A DNA stretch of 19,435 bases from JBBDSH01 sp040905045 (GTDB taxonomy: Bacteria; Pseudomonadota; Gammaproteobacteria; Eutrophobiales; Eutrophobiaceae), in NCBI GenBank assembly GCA_040905045.1, contig JBBDSH010000087.1, forward strand, positions 1-19,435. Reading direction: 5' to 3'. The stretch's first letter is position 1, and every line of letters starts with the position of its first letter. Of the stretch, positions 6,000 through 12,874 are shown piece after piece. The notes under the pieces were generated by a model. The model did not search any database. It saw only the letters and a list, made by a program, of their open reading frames with translations, and was not told the DNA's origin. The position numbers and the translations under genes were made by a program.

Positions 6000-6890
6000 A
6001 TGCATAACGACACAGCACGGCCTTTTATCGCCATACTGACGGTTTCGATACTGTTGCTTATTGTCGTATTTCTGCGCGATATCGAAGAACCCGGGAATTT
6101 CCCTGTGACTCCGCCGCAACTGGAGAAGATCGAGGCAACCGGCATTGAGCAACTGGAAAGCACCTTTTCCGATTATGATTATACCTGGCCGCCGCCGGAC
6201 CGTGTCCCGCCGCTGGCACTGAGAAACATGCCGCCGGGCATGGGAGAACTGAAAGTCGACCGGAAAAAATCCGTCTTCTTCCGCGCCGTTCTGCCGATGA
6301 TACTGGCGGAAAACGAACGTATTCGACAAAAGCGGGAGTTTCTCCGCTACGCGCTGGCCGATTACGATTCATTAAGCAGAAAAGAACGCCGGCGTCTGCA
6401 AGACATAGCCGTGGAATATAACGTGGAAGAAAACCTGGCGAAGGAATCCGCCCGCAGCCGCCTGCTGCGGCGCGTTGACGTTATACCCGTTTCCTTGGCC
6501 CTGGCCCAGGCCGCCAATGAAAGCGCCTGGGGCGACTCCCGTTTCAGCGTGGAGGGCAACAGTCTGTTCGGTGTCTGGACCTGGGATGAAACAAGCGGCA
6601 TCACTCCGCAACGCCGCAAGGAAGGGAAAAAACATCTCGTGCGTTCCTATGCGGATTTACAGACTTCCGTGCGCGCCTACATGCATACCCTGAACACGGG
6701 GCACGCTTATCGTAAATTCCGGAAGAAACGCCGGGAAATGCGGGCCAACGATCAGGCTCCGGACGGCGTCGTTCTGACAGGGTTACTGGAGCGCTACTCC
6801 GAGCGCGGCATGGCCTATGTGGCCGAAATCCGGGAGATGATACGCAGCAATCATCTCGACCGGCTCAATCATCTCCGATTGGAGGAATGA
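6000..6890 (+). CDS. Bax-like glucosaminidase domain protein (GH73)
   Basis: A 296-residue membrane-anchored protein: one N-terminal helix (about 8-25), a charged alpha-helical middle, and a C-terminal glucosaminidase domain of the Bax/FlgJ type (about 155-285). Enzymes of this fold cut the glycan strand of peptidoglycan between N-acetylglucosamine and N-acetylmuramic acid. Seen: the catalytic-glutamate motif LAQAANESAWGDSRF with Glu174, followed by GNSLFGVWTW, and the TSVRAYMHTLNT and GLLERYSERGMAYVAEI blocks of the Bax family. The length fits. The domain should face the periplasm. No clear ribosome site precedes the ATG (an A-run instead), and the start is chosen because it places the membrane anchor at the N-terminus. 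Its 3' end overlaps the convergent deacetylase gene by 26 bases. Confidence 0.88.
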   Translation: MHNDTARPFIAILTVSILLLIVVFLRDIEEPGNFPVTPPQLEKIEATGIEQLESTFSDYDYTWPPPDRVPPLALRNMPPGMGELKVDRKKSVFFRAVLPMILAENERIRQKREFLRYALADYDSLSRKERRRLQDIAVEYNVEENLAKESARSRLLRRVDVIPVSLALAQAANESAWGDSRFSVEGNSLFGVWTWDETSGITPQRRKEGKKHLVRSYADLQTSVRAYMHTLNTGHAYRKFRKKRREMRANDQAPDGVVLTGLLERYSERGMAYVAEIREMIRSNHLDRLNHLRLEE

Positions 6891-7929
6891 GCCAGGGGTG
6901 ACTGTACCAGTACCAGCGCCCGCCGCCATGCGCCGGAGCGGTACAGTTATAACGGGCCCGGCCGGCGGCAAACGGTTTCTGTGCCTGCACCAGGAAGCGC
7001 CGCGATCCATTATCCAGTGACTCCACCCGAATCCGGCCCTGCCCTCCGGCATAACAGGCCAGTTGGTCAACAGCATACGCACCTTCATCCAGGGTGAATA
7101 CCAGGCGCGGCGGATTGTCATCGACCAGCGGATCGTCGGGATCGATCTTCAGCACCGGCAACGGCAGACTGGCCGCCTTGCGCGCAAACTCATCCAGAGC
7201 GGCGTAACTTTCATTCACGGGGTAACGCGGCAACCTTCGTTTATCGCTGTGCACGCCGATGGCGCCCGAATGCTGGCCGAAAGCGATGTACTCCATCTCT
7301 TCCAGAAGATCGGCGAGCGCCCGGTCGTATTCACCGAAGGGGTAGGCGAACAGTTTCAGTTCATTGGTCCCGGGCCCGAGTTCATCGTGCAGACGGCGCT
7401 GACCTTTTTCAATATCTGCGCGGACCCGGGCACGCCATTGTTTTTCGCTTTCGCCAGGCTGCCGCAAAACCAGATGTTCGTGACTGGCACCGTGATTGGC
7501 AATCGCCGCGCCGGCCGCCTGCATCTCCCGTATCTGCGACCAGGTCATGTAATCATCCAGCCCCTGATCCACGGGATCGCTGCTGACGAAGACCGTATAC
7601 GGCCAGCCGCGCTCCTTCAGGCGGGGAAAGGCTTCCTCGTATACGGTGAGATAGGCGTCGTCGATGGTGATTGCCACCACCTTGTCCGGCAATGACCTGC
7701 CGCATTGCAGGCGTTCCATGATCCGATCCAGCGGCCATACCTCGTAATCGTTATCGGCAAGATAATCCAGGTGCGACTCGAACTGTTCCAGTTTGACGTT
7801 GGTGGAAGGAAAACGATCATCACCGAAGCGATGGTACATGAACACAACAGCGTGGGACGGCACAGCCAGAGCCAATACCGGCCATAACAACATGACAAAT
7901 ATTGCAAATCGGGACAAAGTTTTTGACAT
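6865..7929 (-). CDS. Secreted polysaccharide deacetylase (NodB domain)
   Basis: A 354-residue protein with a signal peptide (about 1-22, cut near LALA-VPS), a NodB-type deacetylase domain (about 27-260) and an extra beta-rich C-terminal region of about 90 residues. NodB enzymes remove acetyl groups from N-acetylated sugars using a metal held by Asp and two His. Seen: AITIDDAY with Asp90-Asp91 (motif 1), NHGASHEHL with His146 and His150 (motif 2), and AYPFGEYD at 195-202 (motif 3). The MYHRFGDDRFPSTNV start is typical of the PgaB-like and similar extracellular deacetylases. The substrate is not certain: poly-N-acetylglucosamine or peptidoglycan are both possible, and no pga genes are nearby. 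Convergent and overlapping with the Bax-like hydrolase, so both act on envelope glycans. Confidence 0.9.
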   Translation of the reverse strand: MSKTLSRFAIFVMLLWPVLALAVPSHAVVFMYHRFGDDRFPSTNVKLEQFESHLDYLADNDYEVWPLDRIMERLQCGRSLPDKVVAITIDDAYLTVYEEAFPRLKERGWPYTVFVSSDPVDQGLDDYMTWSQIREMQAAGAAIANHGASHEHLVLRQPGESEKQWRARVRADIEKGQRRLHDELGPGTNELKLFAYPFGEYDRALADLLEEMEYIAFGQHSGAIGVHSDKRRLPRYPVNESYAALDEFARKAASLPLPVLKIDPDDPLVDDNPPRLVFTLDEGAYAVDQLACYAGGQGRIRVESLDNGSRRFLVQAQKPFAAGRARYNCTAPAHGGGRWYWYSHPWLIPPIGDD

Positions 7930-7968
7930 GGTTTCTACATGGAACCTTTTTATATATGAATTGATCTC

Positions 7969-8257
7969 GCAGGGATCGCAGAGTACGCATTAATTATGCG
8001 AGTTATACCATGTCGCATCAATAGACTCCGGAGACTGAAGTCCAAATAAGTGTTCCAAATCCGTGTTCAATCCGGGAATATATAAGCGGACCGTATGCGG
8101 CACGGATGCCGCATTCGAGCTACAGAGCCTGCCCCGGACTTGATCCGGGGGACGTATTGACCGCGTGTCCGTGTTATGTTCCCGGATTGAACACGGATTT
8201 GGAACAGCTATACAGTAAGAACGATTCTTTAACTCTGCGAGCTCTGCGTTCCCTGCG
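7969..8257. repeat. Inverted 9-bp repeat arms, interrupted copy
   Basis: The left arm (7969-7995) holds three 9-bp units beginning CGC: CGCAGGGAT, CGCAGAGTA and CGCATTAAT. The right arm (8231-8257), read on the minus strand, holds CGCAGGGAA, CGCAGAGCT and CGCAGAGTT. The two other copies in the window have arms only about 25-35 bp apart. Here they are about 235 bp apart, with the 154-bp palindromic element (8052-8205) in between. This covers most of the 388-bp gap 7930-8317. Confidence 0.7.
8052..8205. mobile_element. 154-bp palindromic element, copy 1 (MITE-like, no ORF)
   Basis: Terminal inverted arms at 8051-8078 and 8179-8206 are perfectly complementary over 28 bp (TGTTCCAAATCC... to ...GGATTTGGAACA). 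Inside are two more perfect hairpins: TGCGGCA/TGCCGCA (8096-8113) and CCCCGGA/TCCGGGG (8132-8150). It has the same length as 11214-11367, with nine base differences. The open frame across it, reading HSSYRACPGLDPGD, is a by-product of the repeat. No convincing target duplication is seen. Confidence 0.8.
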
Positions 8258-8317
8258 AGATTTCATGCAGCAAATGAATAATTCTGCACACGGATATCGG
8301 GGAACCCGATACCATTT

Positions 8318-9574
8318 TCAGGATGCCGTTACCAGGCAGTTTCGTCCCTTGTTTTTAGCCCGGTAGAGGGCCGCATCAGCGGCCTTTATCACCTCTTCCG
8401 CGGGAACCGTGCCCCCGTCCTGCGCGGCCACACCGATACTGATGGTGACGGAAACACCCTTGCCGTTGCGGCTTTTGGCCCTGCGGCCGCGTCGTTCTTC
8501 GGCGGCCTTTTCCGACCGCGGCCGGTTTTGTATATCCCGCAACTGTATCTTGTACGCCGCTATCGTCCCACGCAGCGCCTCCAGAAAAGGCCGGCAGGCC
8601 TCCATATCCTTGCCCGGAAAGACGATGCAGAACTCTTCACCGCCATAACGGTACGCCGTTCCGCCGCCGCCGACGGCGGCAAGCTGCTTGGCTACCATTT
8701 TCAGGACATCGTCACCGCTGTCATGACCATAGGTATCATTGAATTTCTTGAAATGATCCACATCGAGCATGGCGATGACATAACGCCTGCCCAGGCTGTC
8801 CAGCCTTTCATTCAATGCCCGCCTTCCCGGCAGCCCGGTCAGTTCATCGCGGTAGGCCAGTTCATAACCGGCGCGCATCATACTGACGATGAGACTGATC
8901 CCCGCAAGGCTGAACATCACATCCGATATCCCCGGCCGGTCAAACATCGCCAGCATCAGAAACACCAGAACGGTTATTACCACGGGAACGGCGTTGTATT
9001 CACTGTCCTGCCGGATCAATTTTATCAGCCCGGCCAGGATCACCACGCCGAATGCGGCGCCGGCCTGCAAGGAAAGGATATAACCGGGAAAAGGCTTGAC
9101 CGGCATTCTCTCTTCAACGAAATTCAGGAATGCGGCCTCGGGGACGTAATAAAAGATCAATACGCCTGCAATAATCAGGGCAGGCACGATGGCGATCACT
9201 ATCAAACCATAACGGTTCCAGAGGCCGCGATCCGGCATCAGTAAAAGACACAGCATCATCAGCGGAAACGCCGCGCTGACAAGGGAATAGATGCGCAGCG
9301 CATCGGGGCCGGACAACGATACCTGCAGCCTGTTCGTGACAAGATAATAGATGATTAACAGCGACGCGGCTATGGCGAACGGACGTGCATGACCGTTGTA
9401 ACCGCTCAGCGCCAGCGCCATACCCAGGGAGGCATAGGGCAGCCAGTCCAGTATGCCCTTCAGTTCACCGGGAGTTTCGGGAACGGCATAATAAAGAACC
9501 AGGGCGATAACCAGCAGAATGCAGGGAAAGATCAGCCTGCGCAGCGGTGTCAGCGACACGGGCTTAACCCGCAC
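8318..9574 (-). CDS. Membrane diguanylate cyclase (GGDEF domain)
   Basis: A 418-residue protein: about eight membrane helices in the first 236 residues, then a GGDEF domain (about 240-418). Such enzymes join two GTP into cyclic di-GMP, the second messenger that promotes attached growth. Seen: RDELTGLPGRRALNERL at the domain start, the metal and substrate segment MLDVDHFKKFNDTYGHDSGDDVL (Asp271), the active site YRYGGEEF (Gly311-Phe315), and SIGVAAQDGG with the C-terminal ADAALYRAKNKGRN. The active site is intact, so it should be catalytic. No RxxD inhibitory site is found five residues before GGEEF, so product inhibition by the usual route is unlikely. A basic insert of about 25 residues (347-372) precedes the VSVTISIGVA strand. 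The start is GTG with a weak ribosome site; GTG four codons later is an alternative. It follows the amidase gene by 74 bases on the same strand. Confidence 0.93.
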   Translation of the reverse strand: MRVKPVSLTPLRRLIFPCILLVIALVLYYAVPETPGELKGILDWLPYASLGMALALSGYNGHARPFAIAASLLIIYYLVTNRLQVSLSGPDALRIYSLVSAAFPLMMLCLLLMPDRGLWNRYGLIVIAIVPALIIAGVLIFYYVPEAAFLNFVEERMPVKPFPGYILSLQAGAAFGVVILAGLIKLIRQDSEYNAVPVVITVLVFLMLAMFDRPGISDVMFSLAGISLIVSMMRAGYELAYRDELTGLPGRRALNERLDSLGRRYVIAMLDVDHFKKFNDTYGHDSGDDVLKMVAKQLAAVGGGGTAYRYGGEEFCIVFPGKDMEACRPFLEALRGTIAAYKIQLRDIQNRPRSEKAAEERRGRRAKSRNGKGVSVTISIGVAAQDGGTVPAEEVIKAADAALYRAKNKGRNCLVTAS

Positions 9575-9648
9575 GGGATCCGTTTTCTGTTATACGAACG
9601 TGCCGCTCTGGTTAAGGCATTGTCGTTCGTGGTAACCATGATTCGTGA

Positions 9649-11124
9649 TCAGGCCAGGGGCGGGCCGCGCCTGTGCCAGTCGGTGGCACGCTCATACGCA
9701 TGCGCCAGCGTCAGCACATCCACCTCGCCCAGCCTCGGGCCGCTGATCTGCATGCCGATGGGCAGGCCGTCACGGCTGAAGCCGCAGGGAATGGAAATGG
9801 TGGGAATACCGTAATAATCGAACGGCAAGGTATTGTGAACGGTGATTTCCGGAACGGCGTCGCTGTCATGGGGCTCACCGATGGGATGCGGCAATACCCT
9901 CACCGTCGGCGTAATCAACAGATCCACCTCCTCGAACACGGCATCAATGGCGCGCCGGCACAGGGCCAGTTCACGCCGCGCCTGGATGTAGTCCATGCGC
10001 GGGATATTCGCCAGACCCAGGATGCGTTCGCGCACGTCCGGTTGATACTTCGCGCGGCCGGATTCGGTTTCAATGTATTCGGCGTGATAGTTGTAGGCCT
10101 CGGCGACCAGCGGGAAGAACGGCGGCGTATCCGGCAGGGATGCAATCCGGCGGTGGCCGGCCGTGAGCCGGGACAAAACCTCCAGCGCCTCGTTCATGGC
10201 GTTGTCGATGTCGGGATGCAGATCCTCGAAGAACGGTTCAGGAACCCCCAGCCTGAATCCGGAAGCCGGGCGGTACAGGGCCCGGCTGTAATCCGGAATA
10301 TCGGCGCGAATACTGGGCACGTCGCGCGGATCGAATCCCGCCAGTACCTGCAGCATCAGGGCGCAATCGGCGACGCTGCGGCACATGGGCCCGACATGAT
10401 CCAGGGATTCGGCGATGGGAATAATGCCGCGGATGCTGGCCAGGCCGTGGGTGGCTTTGAGCCCGCTGATGCTGCAAAAGGCGGCGGGCAGACGGATGGA
10501 GGCGGCCGTATCCGTGCCCAGGGCGCCGGCGCACAGCCGCGCCGATACGGCCGCGGCGGGACCGCCCGAGGAGCCGCCGGGGATATAGTCCGGGTTCCAG
10601 GGATTGCGCACCGGCCCGAAATGGCTGGACGAGGACGTCCCGCCGTAGGCGAATTCGTGCAGATTCAGCTTGCCCAGGATTACCGCGCCGCTGCGTTTCA
10701 ACCGCCGCACCACTTCGGCATCCTCGTCCGGCACCCGATCCGCAAACAGTTCACTGGCTGCGGTGGTGCGGATGCCGGCGGTATCGATGTTATCCTTCAG
10801 CGCAACGGGAATGCCGTGCAACGGCCCGCGCCAGCGGCCCGCACTCAGTTCCCGCTCCATTTGCCGCGCCCGTTCCAGGGCGGAATCGGCCAGCACCGTA
10901 ATATAGGCATTGATCGTCGGATCGATTCGCTCAATGCGTTCCAGGTAAGCCCGGGTCAGATCCACCGGCGACAGATCGCCGGAGCGGATCAGTACAGCCG
11001 CCTCGCGGATGGTCAGGGCCGTCGGATCACCGTCAAAGGCGAAGGCGCCGCGCCCCATCACCGCCGCGGCGGCTGCCGCGCTGCCGGCCATGAACCCTCT
11101 TCGGCTGAGTAACAAATCGGCCAT
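9649..11124 (-). CDS. Tat-exported amidase-signature enzyme
   Basis: About 491 residues of the amidase signature family, which hydrolyses C-N amide bonds with a Ser-cisSer-Lys triad. An N-terminal twin-arginine signal is visible (SRRGFMAG with Arg8-Arg9, then an alanine-rich hydrophobic run to about residue 28), so the enzyme is probably exported folded to the periplasm. Triad: Lys110 in GIPVALKDNID, cis-Ser185 in GGSSGGPAAAVSA, and nucleophile Ser209 in TDTAASIRLPAA. The two residues before the nucleophile are Ala-Ala where most family members have Gly-Gly. The rest is standard (SLDHVGPM, LPFDYYGIPTISIPCG, GLPIGMQISGPRLGE). This is not GatA: the signal peptide and lone position exclude it. 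The substrate is unknown. An ATG at 11133 abuts a GGGGG run; the ATG at 11124 has better spacing and is chosen. Confidence 0.92.
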   Translation of the reverse strand: MADLLLSRRGFMAGSAAAAAAVMGRGAFAFDGDPTALTIREAAVLIRSGDLSPVDLTRAYLERIERIDPTINAYITVLADSALERARQMERELSAGRWRGPLHGIPVALKDNIDTAGIRTTAASELFADRVPDEDAEVVRRLKRSGAVILGKLNLHEFAYGGTSSSSHFGPVRNPWNPDYIPGGSSGGPAAAVSARLCAGALGTDTAASIRLPAAFCSISGLKATHGLASIRGIIPIAESLDHVGPMCRSVADCALMLQVLAGFDPRDVPSIRADIPDYSRALYRPASGFRLGVPEPFFEDLHPDIDNAMNEALEVLSRLTAGHRRIASLPDTPPFFPLVAEAYNYHAEYIETESGRAKYQPDVRERILGLANIPRMDYIQARRELALCRRAIDAVFEEVDLLITPTVRVLPHPIGEPHDSDAVPEITVHNTLPFDYYGIPTISIPCGFSRDGLPIGMQISGPRLGEVDVLTLAHAYERATDWHRRGPPLA

Positions 11125-11213
11125 ATCAAACATCCCCCACTCAGAGTTATGTTATTTATTGTTTGTTACCTGAAGTTTATATCGCCCGGGCAGTGATGTC
11201 ATTTCGGATAACC

Positions 11214-11367
11214 GTTCCGAATTCGTGTTCAATCCGGGAACATATAAGCGGACCGTATGCGGCAGGGAGGCCGCATTCGAGCTACAGAGCCTGCCCCGGA
11301 CTTGATCCGGGGGACGTATTTACCGCGTGTCCGCGTTATGTTCCCGGATTGAACACGAATTCGGAAC
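11214..11367. mobile_element. 154-bp palindromic element, copy 2 (MITE-like, no ORF)
   Basis: Inverted arms at 11214-11243 and 11338-11367 are perfectly complementary over 30 bp (GTTCCGAATTCG... to ...CGAATTCGGAAC). The inner hairpin CCCCGGA/TCCGGGG is identical to copy 1. The other inner hairpin keeps six of seven pairs. Two arm positions differ from copy 1 and both are changed on both arms, so pairing is preserved. It fills most of the 374-bp gap 11134-11507, in which I see nothing else. Confidence 0.8.
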
Positions 11368-11507
11368 ACTTATTTAGCGCCATGGACGAGCGCGGGACCG
11401 GGCCAGGGACGGCTCGGGGAGCGGAAACACCATGAACCCATCCTCTCTCCTTAATATCAACACCATGTTTCGACAAAAACGGCTGTAGCGGAATTCGAAA
11501 CGGTTAT

Positions 11508-12095
11508 TCACCGGAACATGGTCATCTGCTTCTCGCCATTCCGCGCCATAACATTGACGGTGATGGACGGCCCCTCCCCCACCGCCGCGGCCCAGATATC
11601 GAATATATCGGACAGGTCCTTCATGCGCTGTTCCATGGGCAGTCTCAGCCAGTATCTGGAAGCCGTTACTTCAACCACCCCGTTTCCAACATATTCCGGA
11701 TCGGTAAAATAGGCATAACCGGCCTCCTGCTTTTTCCGGACGTTGTATTCCGCCAGTGCCTGCTCGAACAATTCGAACAGGGCTTGCACGCCTTCCTGTT
11801 CCTCACCGTCACCGGGTTCGGCTTGCGGCGCCGCCTTTTGCAGAAGGTTTGCGTATATCCAGCCCCTCGGCGTTTCCTCGTTGCCCGTCTCCACCTTGAC
11901 CCAGTTGCCCTCGCGCCGGATCTCCATCACGGAACGCCCCTCGGCCAGTTTCAGCAGGACAGCCGTTTCCACGGACGGTCCCTCGCGAACGTTGACGAGA
12001 TGGGAGGTCACCTGAAGCTCGTCACCTTCGGCGGCCGTTACCATTACCGGCAGCAGGGGGAGCAGAAAGATGGCGCTAATACGGGGGATATTCAT
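11508..12095 (-). CDS. Secreted SH3b-domain protein
   Basis: A 195-residue protein with a signal peptide (about 1-22, VTAA-EGD), a bacterial SH3 domain (about 27-86) and an uncharacterised C-terminal domain (about 105-195). SH3b domains bind cell-wall peptides or other ligands in periplasmic proteins. Seen: HLVNVREGPSVETAVLLKL, EGRSVMEIRREGNWVKVE and GWIYANLL, the three conserved SH3b blocks. An acidic linker (EPGDGEEQEG) separates the two parts. The C-terminal part is unknown to me; it ends in a beta-rich PSITVNVMARNGEKQMTMF. It is transcribed divergently from the cytosine deaminase gene with 142 bases between the starts. No ribosome site is obvious before the ATG at 12095. Confidence 0.85.
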   Translation of the reverse strand: MNIPRISAIFLLPLLPVMVTAAEGDELQVTSHLVNVREGPSVETAVLLKLAEGRSVMEIRREGNWVKVETGNEETPRGWIYANLLQKAAPQAEPGDGEEQEGVQALFELFEQALAEYNVRKKQEAGYAYFTDPEYVGNGVVEVTASRYWLRLPMEQRMKDLSDIFDIWAAAVGEGPSITVNVMARNGEKQMTMFR

Positions 12096-12237
12096 AGGCT
12101 GAAAAGATAAATCGGTATATGACAGACAGGTATGCGGTTTTACTTGTGCTTCAAAAACTGTAATTTATGCCGGGATTATCACTGTGTTGTTCGGCACAAA
12201 CAAGCCGTGATTGCGAAATCATCCGGAGGTTCGCACC

Positions 12238-12681
12238 ATGAAAGATCACAAACGCTACATACAACTGGCCCTGGTTGAAGCCAAACAGAGCTATAACGAG
12301 GGCGGCGTGCCCGTGGGCAGCATCATGGTGGAAAAAGACCGGATCATCGCCCGCGGCCATAACCAACGGGTGCAAAAAGGCGACCCTACCGCTCACGGTG
12401 AAATGGACTGCATACGCAATGCCGGGCGGCGACCGGGTTACAAGGGTGTGACATTATATACCACCCTGAGCCCCTGCATGATGTGCACGGGCACCATCCT
12501 GCAATTTGGCATTGAGCATGTGGTCATCGGTGAAAACCGCAACTTCGAAGGCAACATCAAATTCCTCGATGAGAACCGGATCCGGGTCACACTGCTGGAT
12601 GATCCCGAATGCGCCGAACTCATGACAAAATTCATTCAGGAAAACCCCCGTCTCTGGAACGAGGACATTGCCCGGGAATAA
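12238..12681 (+). CDS. Yeast-type cytosine deaminase (CDA fold)
   Basis: A 147-residue zinc-dependent deaminase. The fold family includes tRNA-adenosine, guanine and cytosine deaminases; details here point to cytosine. From memory of yeast Fcy1, this protein shares GRGHNxRxQKG near the start, the zinc ligands His53 and catalytic Glu55 (AHGEM), LYTTLSPCMMCTG with Cys80 and Cys83, GENRNFEGNIKFL, and the C-terminal WNEDI with Trp140 and Asp143. In yeast the corresponding Asn, Trp and Asp residues hold cytosine. The predicted reaction is cytosine to uracil plus ammonia, for pyrimidine salvage. This differs from E. coli CodA, which has an unrelated amidohydrolase fold. An in-frame ATG exists at 12211, but the ATG at 12238 has GGAGG eight bases before it and is chosen. 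No partner permease is nearby. Confidence 0.85.
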   Translation: MKDHKRYIQLALVEAKQSYNEGGVPVGSIMVEKDRIIARGHNQRVQKGDPTAHGEMDCIRNAGRRPGYKGVTLYTTLSPCMMCTGTILQFGIEHVVIGENRNFEGNIKFLDENRIRVTLLDDPECAELMTKFIQENPRLWNEDIARE

Positions 12682-12740
12682 TGTCGTATTTTCGACGGAA
12701 TATGACTTCATTAGCATTCCTGTAATAAAGGATTGACTCT

Positions 12741-12826
12741 CGCAGGGATCGCGGAGTACGCAGAGAAATAAAGTGGGCTTACCGCATTCGAATCCCTGCG
12801 CTCTCTGCGATCTTCGCGCCTCTGCG
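12741..12826. repeat. Inverted 9-bp repeat arms, intact copy
   Basis: The left arm has three 9-bp units, CGCAGGGAT, CGCGGAGTA and CGCAGAGAA (12741-12767). The right arm (12792-12826), read on the minus strand, has CGCAGAGG, CGCGAAGAT, CGCAGAGAG and CGCAGGGAT. The spacer is 24 bp. It lies between the cytosine deaminase stop and the cytochrome gene stop. Confidence 0.75.
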
Positions 12827-12836
12827 AGATCCCTGT

Positions 12837-12871
12837 TTTCCTTGTAACTTGTAACTTGTGGCTTGTAGCTT
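12837..12871 (-). repeat. Heptad array after the cytochrome-barrel gene
   Basis: On the minus strand, 7-bp units of the AAGNNAC form (AAGCTAC, AAGCCAC, AAGTTAC twice, then AAGGAAA) begin just after the TAA stop (12877-12875) and its following ATG. Same class as the array at 1396-1467. Confidence 0.75.
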
Positions 12872-12874
12872 CAT

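Noticed and set aside
8106..8366. 86-codon open frame, plus strand, reading HSSYRACPGLDPGD
   Set aside because: It lies in the 154-bp palindromic repeat and recurs in the same form at 11163-11435. The peptide is a by-product of the repeat, with no ribosome site.
9673..11112. 479-codon open frame antisense to the amidase gene
   Set aside because: The opposite strand codes for a complete amidase with all catalytic motifs. The antisense product is rich in Gly, Arg and Gln and has no domain, as expected for a GC-rich shadow frame.
9649..11124. GatA subunit of the tRNA amidotransferase
   Set aside because: A twin-arginine export signal, the lone context without gatB or gatC, and the altered nucleophile motif do not fit GatA.
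11163..11435. 90-codon open frame, plus strand, across the second palindromic element
   Set aside because: Same repeat-derived peptide as at 8106, with unrelated flanks on each side and no ribosome site.
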